A DNA stretch of 41,117 nt. Source: Tissierellia bacterium (GTDB taxonomy: Bacteria > Bacillota > Clostridia > Tissierellales > Tepidimicrobiaceae). Under the pieces are notes generated by a model. It searched no databases. It saw only the letters and a program-made list of their open reading frames with translations, and was not told where the DNA came from. The translations under genes were made by a program, and so were the position numbers. Where the stretch lies: positions 1 through 41,117 of the forward strand of contig DUMS01000066.1 in the NCBI GenBank assembly GCA_012839745.1, written 5' to 3'. Shown here piece by piece: positions 8,177 through 15,923 of this stretch; position 1 is the stretch's first letter, and each line of letters starts with the position of its first letter.

Positions 8177-9553
8177 GTGTACGATTTAGTTATTCAAAAT
8201 GGTACAGTTGTTGATTTTGAAAAAAATGAAAAATATGTGGCAGATGTGGGAATTAAGGATGGGAAGATAATTGATGTAGGAAAATGCCCTGAATCCGCCA
8301 AAAAGGTTATAGATGCAGAAGGCCTTGTTGTTTCTCCGGGGTTTATAGATATACACATGCATGAGGAGACACTGGGGAATACTGTAGATGGGGACCATTA
8401 CGATATAGCCAACTATATGCTCCGAATGGGAGTTACAACTGCAGTTGGAGGAAACTGTGGAAACAACAGGCAGGACACAGATGTATTCTTCGGATTCATA
8501 GACAAAAATGGCGCTCCTGTAAACTATCTTTTATTTACCGGGCATAACTACCTGAGAAACAAAGTTGGCCTTGATGCATATGGAGTGGCTACAAAATCCC
8601 AGATACAAAAGATGAGGGATATGGCTAAAAGGGAAATAGAAGAGGAAGGAGTCATAGGTATATCCTATGGAATAGAGTATTCTCCTGCTGTTACATTTGA
8701 GGAGATGGTAAGTTTAAGCTCCGACATAGGATATGACATACTGCTGAGCGCCCACTACAGGTCTGATGCTGATAAGGCTCTGGAAGCCATAAATGAAATG
8801 ATAGACATATCAAGGGAAACCAAGCTTCCAATGCAGATATCCCATTTGGGAAGCTGCTCAGCCTTTGGAAACATGACGGAAGCACTGGAATTAATCCAGC
8901 AAGCCATAGGCCAAGGTTTAAGCATTCAGGCAGACTGCTATCCCTATGATGCCTTCAGCACCAGAATTGGAAGTGCAGTTTTTGAAGAAGGATGCTTTGA
9001 AAGATGGAATAAGTCCTATGACAGCGTAATGCTTACTGAAGAACCCTTTAAGGGCATGTTCTGCGATGAAAATCTGTTTTATAAGGCAAGAAAGGAATAT
9101 CCAAATATGCTTGCTGTTGCCTTTGTAATGAATGAGGATGAAGTAATAGAAGCCTACAGGGCACCATTTGTATATGTTGCAAGTGATGGCCTTTTAAACA
9201 GATCCCAGGGACATCCAAGGGCTGCAGGAACATTCCCAAGGGTTTTAGGAAGGTTTGTAAGGGAATATAAGGCACTGGATTTCATAGATATGCTTAAGAA
9301 GATGACAATACTGCCTGCTAGAAGATTGGGACTTTCAAATAAAGGGGATATAAAGCCAGGAATGGATGCAGATATAGCAATATTCAATGCTGACACCATT
9401 ATTGACAGGGCCACATTTGAAGAGCCTGTCAATGCACCTGAAGGCATAGAATACGTTATAATTGACGGGAAGATTGCCCTGGAGGGAGATAAGGTTATAA
9501 ACAGCCGCCTTGGAAGGGCCATAAGAAGAGGCGAACTAAGTAAAATACTATAA
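8177..9553 (+). CDS. N-acyl-D-amino-acid deacylase (D-aminoacylase), copy 1
   Basis: This 458-aa amidohydrolase-superfamily enzyme has the metal-site pattern of D-aminoacylase: His60 and His62 (HMH), bridging Cys94 (GGNCG), the His in SAHYR, the His in QISHLG and the Asp in ASDGLL. Such enzymes hydrolyse N-acyl-D-amino acids to a carboxylate and a free D-amino acid in the cytoplasm. The start is GTG at 8177 with AAGGAGG 6 nt upstream; the overlapping ATG at 8175 is out of frame. Being last in the racemase operon suggests it feeds or salvages D-amino acids. A close paralog lies at 39371. Confidence 0.87.
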   Translation: MYDLVIQNGTVVDFEKNEKYVADVGIKDGKIIDVGKCPESAKKVIDAEGLVVSPGFIDIHMHEETLGNTVDGDHYDIANYMLRMGVTTAVGGNCGNNRQDTDVFFGFIDKNGAPVNYLLFTGHNYLRNKVGLDAYGVATKSQIQKMRDMAKREIEEEGVIGISYGIEYSPAVTFEEMVSLSSDIGYDILLSAHYRSDADKALEAINEMIDISRETKLPMQISHLGSCSAFGNMTEALELIQQAIGQGLSIQADCYPYDAFSTRIGSAVFEEGCFERWNKSYDSVMLTEEPFKGMFCDENLFYKARKEYPNMLAVAFVMNEDEVIEAYRAPFVYVASDGLLNRSQGHPRAAGTFPRVLGRFVREYKALDFIDMLKKMTILPARRLGLSNKGDIKPGMDADIAIFNADTIIDRATFEEPVNAPEGIEYVIIDGKIALEGDKVINSRLGRAIRRGELSKIL

Positions 9554-9610
9554 TATTTAAATTGTAAAAAGCCAATACAGTGCTGTTAGAAATATATTTC
9601 TTTTCTCATA

Positions 9611-9657
9611 TTTGGGATGATATTTGTTGTATATTATACAACAAATATCATCCCAAA
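9611..9657. repeat. 47-nt near-perfect palindrome closing the catabolic cluster
   Basis: Two 23-nt arms (9611-9633 and 9635-9657) are exactly complementary around a single T at 9634. A T-run follows only after a further 14 nt. It could act as a terminator, a bidirectional transcription block, or a large operator/cruciform between the deacylase and tagO. Confidence 0.75.
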
Positions 9658-9709
9658 ATAGGTATAGAATTTTTTGCCTTTTTGTAACTTATTTGTTACT
9701 GTGCATTAA

Positions 9710-9738
9710 TTGACTTATTTGAAATAATAATATAAAAT
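9710..9738 (+). promoter_or_regulatory. sigma-A promoter for tagO-mnaA
   Basis: TTGACT (9710-9715), a 17-nt spacer and TAAAAT (9733-9738) fit the vegetative consensus. They lie about 40 nt upstream of the tagO start. A small GTAAC/GTTAC inverted repeat (9684-9699) lies just upstream. Confidence 0.65.
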
Positions 9739-9778
9739 TTTATAGAATGATACTTATACCTTAAGGAGAGAGAAATAT

Positions 9779-10825
9779 ATGGAAAATTTGCTAATGCCTT
9801 TTATCGTATCAGTGGTCATATCATTGATTATGACACCATTAATAAGGAAGCTGGCTATAAGAGTTGGTGCTTTAGATATACCTAAGGATAATAGAAGGGT
9901 ACATAAAAAGCCAATTCCGCTTATAGGAGGATTGGCAATTTATATATCCATTGTTGTCACAGCATTGTTATTCCTTGAAGTAGACAAGGGCCTTATATCC
10001 ATATTATTAGGCGGAACAGTGATAGTTATTTCCGGTATCATAGATGATATAAAGGGTTTAAGCCCCAGGGGAAAAGTACTTTTCCAAATAGCAGGTGCTG
10101 TAATCCTCATACTTGGAGATGTAAAGATAGATGCAGTTACAAATCCCTTTGGAAAAGCAGGTACGGTATGGCGTTTAAATGGGCTGTCAATTCCTTTGAC
10201 CATATTCTGGGTAGTTGGAATAACAAATACATTGAATCTAATTGACGGCCTTGACGGATTGGCAGCAGGAGTAGCCATGATTTCAAGCATGTCCTTTTTT
10301 GCTGTAGCCGGTGAATTCAACTACATCAATATAATGCTGATATCTTCAATTCTGGCAGGTGCTTGCCTTGGATTTCTGCCCTATAATTTCAATCCAGCAA
10401 AGATATTCATGGGAGATACGGGAGCTTTATTCCTAGGGTTTATGCTGGCAGCAGTATCCATAGAAGGGGTTATGAAGTCTGTAGCCACTATTGCCGTGGT
10501 GGTGCCAATTATAATACTTGGAGTGCCAATATTTGATACCACATTTGCAATATTCAGAAGGCTGTTGAATGGAAAATCCATTGCAGAAGCAGATAAGGGA
10601 CATCTTCACCATAGATTATTGGAAAGGGGATATTCACAGAAAAAGACTGTACTGATACTTTATGCCATAAGCGCAGTATTTGGAATATGTGCAATTCTAA
10701 TATCTGAAGCCAATACAAAAAGAGCAGTGATATTTTCTGTAATAGTGTTCATAGCCACAATACTCCTGGCTTTAAAAATGGGATTGTTGATTGGCAGCAA
10801 GAAGGAGGATAAGGATGAAGATTAA
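9779..10825 (+). CDS. tagO: undecaprenyl-phosphate GlcNAc-1-phosphate transferase (TagO/WecA)
   Basis: This 348-aa polytopic enzyme with about 10-11 membrane helices belongs to the MraY/WecA/TagO family. It transfers GlcNAc-1-phosphate from UDP-GlcNAc to undecaprenyl phosphate, the first step of wall teichoic acid or similar polymers. Signatures include RRVHKKPIPLIGG near the N-terminus, DDIKGLSP, NLIDGLDGLAAG, FMGDTGALFLGF and the GHLHHRLLERG loop, which separates it from MraY. AAGGAGAG precedes the ATG. Its end overlaps the mnaA start by 11 nt, indicating translational coupling. Confidence 0.92.
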   Translation: MENLLMPFIVSVVISLIMTPLIRKLAIRVGALDIPKDNRRVHKKPIPLIGGLAIYISIVVTALLFLEVDKGLISILLGGTVIVISGIIDDIKGLSPRGKVLFQIAGAVILILGDVKIDAVTNPFGKAGTVWRLNGLSIPLTIFWVVGITNTLNLIDGLDGLAAGVAMISSMSFFAVAGEFNYINIMLISSILAGACLGFLPYNFNPAKIFMGDTGALFLGFMLAAVSIEGVMKSVATIAVVVPIIILGVPIFDTTFAIFRRLLNGKSIAEADKGHLHHRLLERGYSQKKTVLILYAISAVFGICAILISEANTKRAVIFSVIVFIATILLALKMGLLIGSKKEDKDED

Positions 10826-11945
10826 GGTAATGACAGTTTTTGGTACAAGGCCTGAAGGCATCAAGATGGCTCCTATTATTAAGACTATGGAAAATGTTCC
10901 GGAAATTGAAAGCATTATATGTGTTACAGCCCAGCACAGGCAGATGCTTGACCAGGTTTTGAACCTGTTTAAAATAGATCCTGATTACGACCTTAACATA
11001 TTTAAACCTGGACAAACACTGACGGATATTACCATAGGAGCCTTGAAGGGGCTGGAATCGGTAATAATGGAGGTAAATCCGGATATACTACTGGTACAGG
11101 GAGATACCACAACAGTATTTGCAGGTGCCCTTGCAGCCTTTTACCAGAAGGTAAAAATAGGCCATGTGGAAGCAGGCCTGCGCTCCGGAAATATGTATTC
11201 TCCTTATCCTGAAGAGGCCAACAGAAAGCTTACGGGAGTACTTGCAGATTTTCATTTTGCACCAACAGAAACAAACAAGAGGAATTTACTCAGGGAAGGC
11301 TATCCGGAAGACAGGATTTTCATTACAGGGAATACTGTAATTGATGCTCTTAAGTATGCAGTTAAAGAGGACTATAGATTTGAAAATCCCCTCCTAAACA
11401 GCATTGACTATAAAAAAGAGAGGATTATACTCATGACCTCCCACAGGAGGGAAAATATAGGCAGGCCTATGGAAAGCATTTTTTCTGCTGTAAATGATAT
11501 AGTAAAGAAATATGATGACGTATCTGTTGTGTTCCCAATACATTTGAATCCAAAGGTCAGGGAAATTGCCTACAGGGTATTTGACGGCAACGACAAGGTC
11601 CATTTAATAGAGCCTTTAGACTATGAGCCCTTTACAAACCTGATGGCTAAAAGCCATATTGTTGTAACGGATTCTGGAGGTCTTCAGGAGGAGGCTCCAA
11701 GCCTGGGGAAGCCTGTGTTGGTTGTAAGGGAGGAAACTGAAAGGCCTGAGGGAATTGAAGCCGGTACAGCAAGGCTTGTGGGGACAGACTACCAAAATAT
11801 ATACAGCAATCTGGACAGGCTTTTATCAGACCAAAAGGAATACCAAAAGATGGCCAATGCAGTAAACCCCTATGGAGATGGAAAGGCTTCTGAAAGGATA
11901 GTTGATATAATACTCAGGTATGCCAGGAGAAACAGGGAGGAATAG
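10815..11945 (+). CDS. wecB: UDP-N-acetylglucosamine 2-epimerase (non-hydrolysing)
   Basis: This 376-aa GT-B fold enzyme (WecB/MnaA) interconverts UDP-GlcNAc and UDP-ManNAc, supplying ManNAc for wall polymer linkage units. Diagnostic motifs are FGTRPEGIKMAP at the N-terminus, VQGDTTT, VGHVEAGLRS, PYPEEANRKL and the UDP-binding SGGLQEEAPSLGKP with REETERPEG. I placed the start at ATG 10815 behind AAGGAGG (10802-10808), not at the in-frame TTG 24 nt earlier. It overlaps tagO, and the two form one biosynthetic pair. Confidence 0.93.
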   Translation: MKIKVMTVFGTRPEGIKMAPIIKTMENVPEIESIICVTAQHRQMLDQVLNLFKIDPDYDLNIFKPGQTLTDITIGALKGLESVIMEVNPDILLVQGDTTTVFAGALAAFYQKVKIGHVEAGLRSGNMYSPYPEEANRKLTGVLADFHFAPTETNKRNLLREGYPEDRIFITGNTVIDALKYAVKEDYRFENPLLNSIDYKKERIILMTSHRRENIGRPMESIFSAVNDIVKKYDDVSVVFPIHLNPKVREIAYRVFDGNDKVHLIEPLDYEPFTNLMAKSHIVVTDSGGLQEEAPSLGKPVLVVREETERPEGIEAGTARLVGTDYQNIYSNLDRLLSDQKEYQKMANAVNPYGDGKASERIVDIILRYARRNREE

Positions 11946-11956
11946 AGGTGAGATAG

Positions 11957-13678
11957 GTGAGTCTAATTATTCACAATGAGGAACTGCTAAATTTAATATT
12001 TGACTCCTTGGATGAAGGCATACTCATAATAGATGACAGCAGGGAAATTTCCTTTGTAAACTCCAAATTTTTCAACATAGTCAATATGGAAAATTATGAT
12101 GCAGAATCCCTTAATTATTCAGTATTAACTGAAAACAATAAGATGAGGGAGATTTTTGCATTAGATGAAAAGGAAAGAAGCGAAGAAACAATATTAAATG
12201 AAAGGCATATTCACTATAAATACATCCCCTACAGGAAGGAAAAGGGCAGGATATTTCACATATTCCTCCTGAGGGATATTACGGACATAAAGGATTCCCA
12301 GAGCCAGCTTATGGAGCAGAAGCTGAGCCTGGACATGATAGAGGACATTCTTTCATATGCCTATGAGGGATTTGCCCTGGTAGATAGCAACGGAAGAATA
12401 GTAAAGTGGAACTATGAAGACCTGTTGGGAATAAAAGAGGAAGATGCTATAGGTAAGCCTGTTCAGGATGTTATAGAGAATACAAGGTTGCATCTGGTTG
12501 TGAAGACAGGGAAAAAGGAAATAAGGGATATTCAGAGAATTCAAGGCCATGATATGGTTGCCAACAGGGTCCCAATAATTCGCGATGGGAAGATAATAGG
12601 CGCTGTAGGAGCAGTACTCTTTAAAGATGCAAGCGATGTAAGGGAAATGGCCAAGGAGCTCATTGAACTGGAAAACAAGCTCAATGAATACAAGGGAGAA
12701 ATTGAGAGATTGCAGGACAGCAAATACACATTTGACAGCATAATTACCAGGGACCCAAAGATGGAGTATTTGAAAAAGCTGGCAAGAGTTGCTGCCCAGT
12801 CCAATTCCACAGTATTGATACTGGGTGAATCAGGTACCGGAAAGGAGCTGTTTGCACAGGCCATACACAAGGCAAGCTACAGAAAGTTTGGCCCCTTCAT
12901 TCCCATCAACTGTGCTGCAATACCCAGAGAGCTTTTGGAGTCAGAGCTGTTTGGATACGAAGAAGGCTCATTTACCGGAGCTAAGAAAGGCGGAAAACCG
13001 GGAAAATTTGAGCTGGCCAGCGGAGGAACAATATTTCTGGATGAAATAGGAATAATGCCTATGGAAATGCAAGCTAAACTATTAAGGGTACTGGAAGCAA
13101 GGGAATTTGAAAGGGTAGGAGGCAATAAGAAGATTGCACTGGATGCGAGAATAATAGCAGCTACAAATGAGAACCTGGAAGAAGCAGTGGAAAAAGGCCG
13201 CTTCAGGGAAGACCTGTATTATAGGCTAAATGTAATAAGCATAGATATTCCCCCATTAAGAGATAGAAAAGAGGATATACCTCTACTTGCACAACACCTT
13301 CTGGATAATCTATGTGATGAGCTGGATACTGAAAGAAAGGTGCTTAAACAGAGAACAATTGAAATATTGAAAGAGTATAAATGGCCTGGGAATATAAGGG
13401 AGCTTAGAAATACCCTGGAAAGGGCAATAACAATTTCCACAGGAACAGAGATATTGCCTGAACATCTTCCTGAAAGAATGTTAAAAAATGGAATGTCCCA
13501 TGATGTGCAGCAAGAAATCATTCGTCCTCTAAAGAATGTACTGGAGGAAGCTGAAAAAGAGGCTATTATAGCAGCCATTAAAGAAACCAATGGAAATAAG
13601 AGCTTGGCTGCAGAAAAGCTGAAAATCCATAGAACAGCTTTATATAAGAAGATGAGAAAATATGGAATAGAACTTTAG
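11957..13678 (+). CDS. sigma-54-dependent activator with PAS sensor domains
   Basis: This 573-aa enhancer-binding protein has no receiver domain. Two N-terminal PAS-like segments (about 10-100 and 125-235) are joined by a short helical linker to a AAA+ domain (about 262-500) and a Fis-type helix-turn-helix (about 542-571, [22 protein letters not shown]). Walker A GESGTGKE lies near 289-296; the sigma-54 contact loop reads GSFTGA instead of the usual GAFTGA; Walker B is IFLDEIG. The start is GTG with AGAGGTGA upstream. It stands directly upstream of atoE, whose promoter region carries a -24/-12 box and repeated TGTA-N10-TACA sites. It is therefore the likely activator of atoE and the thiolase gene, sensing a small molecule through PAS. 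The signal is unknown. Confidence 0.9.
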   Translation: MSLIIHNEELLNLIFDSLDEGILIIDDSREISFVNSKFFNIVNMENYDAESLNYSVLTENNKMREIFALDEKERSEETILNERHIHYKYIPYRKEKGRIFHIFLLRDITDIKDSQSQLMEQKLSLDMIEDILSYAYEGFALVDSNGRIVKWNYEDLLGIKEEDAIGKPVQDVIENTRLHLVVKTGKKEIRDIQRIQGHDMVANRVPIIRDGKIIGAVGAVLFKDASDVREMAKELIELENKLNEYKGEIERLQDSKYTFDSIITRDPKMEYLKKLARVAAQSNSTVLILGESGTGKELFAQAIHKASYRKFGPFIPINCAAIPRELLESELFGYEEGSFTGAKKGGKPGKFELASGGTIFLDEIGIMPMEMQAKLLRVLEAREFERVGGNKKIALDARIIAATNENLEEAVEKGRFREDLYYRLNVISIDIPPLRDRKEDIPLLAQHLLDNLCDELDTERKVLKQRTIEILKEYKWPGNIRELRNTLERAITISTGTEILPEHLPERMLKNGMSHDVQQEIIRPLKNVLEEAEKEAIIAAIKETNGNKSLAAEKLKIHRTALYKKMRKYGIEL

Positions 13679-13738
13679 CTGTAGTCAATTATATACAGTT
13701 TTTTGGTAATGTATATAATTGACTACAGCTTTCTTTTT
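13677..13738 (+). terminator. terminator whose arms carry two activator-type sites
   Basis: Perfect 21-bp arms (13677-13697 and 13710-13730) with a T-rich loop and a T-rich tail terminate the activator gene. Each arm contains an 18-bp TGTA-N10-TACA element (13680-13697 and, inverted, 13710-13727), with centres 30 bp apart. The hairpin probably doubles as a distal enhancer pair. Confidence 0.85.
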
Positions 13739-13786
13739 GAAAAAATCTCTATTTATGCTAGGTGCTAATAAAAACTGAAATTAGGG

Positions 13787-13804
13787 TGTAGTTAATTATA
13801 TACA
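13787..13804 (+). promoter_or_regulatory. proximal enhancer (UAS) candidate for the sigma-54 activator
   Basis: TGTAGTTAATTATATACA has TGTA/TACA ends and a TAATTA core. It differs by one base from the copies in the preceding terminator. Its centre is about 90 bp upstream of the -24 GG, a normal enhancer distance. Confidence 0.65.
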
Positions 13805-13883
13805 AGTTACATAAATGTCAAAATTTAACAAACACGGAAGCTGTAAAATTACACATTTATACCCTATTTCATACATAAAAAAG

Positions 13884-13900
13884 TTGGCATGAATTTCGCT
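13884..13900 (+). promoter_or_regulatory. sigma-54 (-24/-12) promoter of atoE
   Basis: TTGGCATGAATTTCGCT has the invariant GG and GC dinucleotides separated by exactly 10 nt. It differs from the TTGGCACG-N4-TTGCW consensus at two positions. Transcription would start near 13911, giving a leader of about 270 nt. Confidence 0.75.
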
Positions 13901-13929
13901 TAATAATACTATAAAATATTAAAAAAATG

Positions 13930-13967
13930 TTGTATAATCCTGTAATATTTGATATAATTATGACAAA
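13930..13967 (+). promoter_or_regulatory. sigma-A promoter of atoE with overlapping 20-bp palindrome
   Basis: TTGTAT (13930-13935), a 17-nt spacer and TATAAT (13953-13958) form a vegetative promoter. The stretch 13948-13967 fits TTTGNNATAATTATNNCAAA, covers the -10 box and is identical over 20 nt to the copy at 15883. Its TTG...CAA ends resemble Rex boxes, so redox repression is plausible. Confidence 0.7.
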
Positions 13968-14084
13968 CTTTCCAGCATATAATGTAATTATCTTCAGGGG
14001 ATAAGGAACTGACTAAGATACATTATATTTAAATCAGGTATTTTCAAACCAATGCAGAACTATATGCAAAAATTAATCCATTAA

Positions 14085-14102
14085 ATGTTAAAACATTAAC
14101 GT
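14085..14102 (+). promoter_or_regulatory. Rex-like box in the atoE leader
   Basis: ATGTTAAAACATTAACGT matches the clostridial Rex consensus TTGTTAA-N4-TTAACAA except at the outermost bases. It lies downstream of both promoters, where a bound repressor could block elongation. Confidence 0.45.
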
Positions 14103-14114
14103 TATTATTATGAC

Positions 14115-14154
14115 ATAATTTTGTGAAAAGTATTAATTCTTTTCGCAAAATTAT
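14115..14154 (+). other. leader hairpin upstream of the atoE ribosome site
   Basis: Arms 14115-14130 and 14139-14154 pair over 16 bp, with one U-G wobble and an 8-nt loop, ending 16 nt before AGGAGG. No T-run follows, so it is not a simple terminator. It may stabilise the mRNA or gate translation. Confidence 0.55.
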
Positions 14155-14183
14155 ATAAAAATCCAAAAAAAGGAGGAGTATAT

Positions 14184-15539
14184 ATGTTCAAAAAATTTAC
14201 AAATGGCTGTGTTGCACTTGTTCAAAAGTATTTGCCAGACCCATTCTTATTTGCAATTGTTCTTACTATTCTAGTATTTGTCCTGGGGATAATTACTACT
14301 GGACAAGGGCCAATGGACATGGTTATCCACTGGGGTAATGGTGTATGGAGCCTGCTAGCATTTTCAATGCAAATGGTTCTTGTGTTGGTTACAGGCCATA
14401 CATTAGCAAGTGCTCCAATAGTTAAGAAAGGACTTAATAAGTTGGCATCCATTCCTAAAACCCCTACACAGGCAATATTTGCAGTATCATTGATATCCGG
14501 TATTGCATGCTGGATAAACTGGGGATTTGGACTGGTTATAGGTGCATTATATGCAAGAGAACTGGCAAAACAGGTAAAAAGAGTTGACTACAGGCTTTTA
14601 ATTGCTGCAGCCTATTCAGGATTCCTTGTATGGCACGGAGGAATATCAGGTTCAATACCACTTTCACTGGCAACAGGCGGCGAAGCATTGGTAACTGCAA
14701 CAAAAGGAGCCGTTACAGAAGCAATACCTACAACTCAGACAATATTTGCTCCATTTAACTTAATCATATCTGCAGCTATCATTATTATGTTGCCAATACT
14801 AAATAGGGCAATGCATCCAAAGGATGAAGATGCCTATGTAATAGATCCAAAACTACTTGAAGATAATATGGAAGAAGCAACTTCTGTTGAAAAAATTATG
14901 ACACCTGCTGATAAAATGGAAAATAGCCCAGTGCTTTCAATGATTACAGGATTACTAGGACTAGTATATATAATTTACTATTTTGCTACAAAGGGATTTG
15001 ACCTAAATCTAAATATTGTTAACCTTATATTCATGATTGCAGGTATAATACTACATGGAACTCCAAGAAGATATTTGAATGCCCTAGCAGAAGCAGTAAA
15101 GGGCGCAGGTGGAATCATATTACAGTTCCCATTCTATGCAGGTATTATGGGTATGATGACAGGAGAAAGTGCTGCAGGAGTTTCCCTTGCTGGAAAGATG
15201 TCAGAAATGTTTGTTGCTATATCTAACCAGACAACTTATCCATTGTTTACATTCTTAAGTGCTGGACTAGTAAACTTCTTCGTACCTTCAGGTGGAGGCC
15301 AATGGGCTGTACAGGCTCCTATAATGATGCCAGCTGGATTGGAATTGGGAGTTAATCCTGCAATTACAGGTATGGCTATTGCCTGGGGAGATGCCTGGAC
15401 AAACATGATTCAACCATTCTGGGCACTGCCAGCTTTAGGTATAGCTGGTCTAGGCGCAAGGGATATTATGGGATATTGTTTAATAGACTTGATAGTATCA
15501 GGAATTATTATATGTTTAGGATTCGTGTTCTTAGTATAA
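14184..15539 (+). CDS. atoE: short-chain fatty acid transporter (AtoE family)
   Basis: This 451-aa membrane protein with about 11-12 helices matches the AtoE/short-chain fatty acid uptake family (TIGR00366 type). Telling stretches are YLPDPFLFAI at the N-terminus, WINWGFGLVIGALYARELA, LVWHGGISGSIPL and FFVPSGGGQWAVQAPIM. It is predicted to move acetoacetate, butyrate or similar acids across the cytoplasmic membrane. The gene is preceded by the sigma-54 activator and by tandem sigma-54 and sigma-A promoters, and it is followed by the thiolase and CoA-transferase genes. This parallels the E. coli ato system in content and sigma factor, though the activator type differs. Confidence 0.9.
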   Translation: MFKKFTNGCVALVQKYLPDPFLFAIVLTILVFVLGIITTGQGPMDMVIHWGNGVWSLLAFSMQMVLVLVTGHTLASAPIVKKGLNKLASIPKTPTQAIFAVSLISGIACWINWGFGLVIGALYARELAKQVKRVDYRLLIAAAYSGFLVWHGGISGSIPLSLATGGEALVTATKGAVTEAIPTTQTIFAPFNLIISAAIIIMLPILNRAMHPKDEDAYVIDPKLLEDNMEEATSVEKIMTPADKMENSPVLSMITGLLGLVYIIYYFATKGFDLNLNIVNLIFMIAGIILHGTPRRYLNALAEAVKGAGGIILQFPFYAGIMGMMTGESAAGVSLAGKMSEMFVAISNQTTYPLFTFLSAGLVNFFVPSGGGQWAVQAPIMMPAGLELGVNPAITGMAIAWGDAWTNMIQPFWALPALGIAGLGARDIMGYCLIDLIVSGIIICLGFVFLV

Positions 15540-15581
15540 AAAGTAGCTTTATACAATAGATAAGAAAACGTAACCTGTATT

Positions 15582-15645
15582 AACTGTAGCCATTGTTATA
15601 CACAATTACAAGAGTGTATATGTATGGCTACAGTTTGCTTTTTAT
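15582..15645 (+). terminator. atoE terminator carrying two activator-type sites
   Basis: Arms near 15582-15603 and 15614-15635 pair over 12 bp plus 7 bp, with a small internal mismatch, and are followed by GCTTTTT. Each arm holds an 18-nt TGTA-N10-TACA element (15585-15602 and 15615-15632), again with centres 30 bp apart, as in the terminator before atoE. Confidence 0.75.
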
Positions 15646-15703
15646 TGAATTACTCTTTCATTACATGTTTATTACCTGTTTGTTACATAATTTTTATAAT
15701 TCA

Positions 15704-15737
15704 AATAACTGTGTAGCAAATTTGCTACACAGTTATT
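15704..15737 (+). promoter_or_regulatory. 34-bp perfect palindrome containing the third enhancer site
   Basis: Two 17-nt half-sites are exactly complementary with no spacer. The centre is TGTAGCAAATTTGCTACA (15712-15729), a symmetric version of the TGTA-N10-TACA element. The centre lies about 90 bp upstream of the -24 GG at 15810, almost the same distance as at atoE. Confidence 0.75.
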
Positions 15738-15807
15738 CTATTAGCCTTATTTTACATAAAAAAGATGGCAATTTAACATATATTTTTACTCCAAAAAACA
15801 AAATAAG

Positions 15808-15824
15808 TTGGCATGAGTTTTGCA
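15808..15824 (+). promoter_or_regulatory. sigma-54 (-24/-12) promoter of the thiolase gene
   Basis: TTGGCATGAGTTTTGCA matches TTGGCACG-N4-TTGCW at all but one base, with GG and GC separated by 10 nt. The expected start is near 15836. Confidence 0.82.
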
Positions 15825-15864
15825 TTAAATATTTAATGAATGATAAATAAATTTCTAAAAAAAG

Positions 15865-15902
15865 TTGTATAATTGTCAAGGGTTTGATATAATTATGACA
15901 AA
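15865..15902 (+). promoter_or_regulatory. sigma-A promoter of the thiolase gene with overlapping palindrome
   Basis: TTGTAT (15865-15870), a 17-nt spacer and TATAAT (15888-15893) are followed by the same 20-nt element (15883-15902) as at atoE, fitting TTTGNNATAATTATNNCAAA. Confidence 0.72.
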
Positions 15903-15905
15903 GAA

Positions 15906-15923
15906 ATGTTAATATTCTAACAA
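15906..15923 (+). promoter_or_regulatory. Rex-like box in the thiolase leader
   Basis: ATGTTAATATTCTAACAA matches TTGTTAA-N4-TTAACAA with two mismatches. A further TTGTTAACA lies at 15932-15940. Clostridial thiolase genes are known Rex targets, which supports but does not prove the call. Confidence 0.55.

Larger units (their letters stand above)
13679..14183 (+). other. 505-nt regulatory region between the activator and atoE
   Basis: No gene is seen here. It holds, in order, the terminator/enhancer pair, a third TGTA-N10-TACA site, a -24/-12 promoter, a sigma-A promoter with an overlapping palindrome, a Rex-like box, a 16-bp leader hairpin and the atoE ribosome site AGGAGG (14171-14176). Confidence 0.8.

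Noticed and set aside
15593-15850. 85-codon plus-strand ORF between atoE and the thiolase gene
   Set aside because: It runs through a terminator, a 34-bp palindrome and a -24/-12 promoter, has no ribosome site and an aromatic/low-complexity composition; it is a chance open frame.
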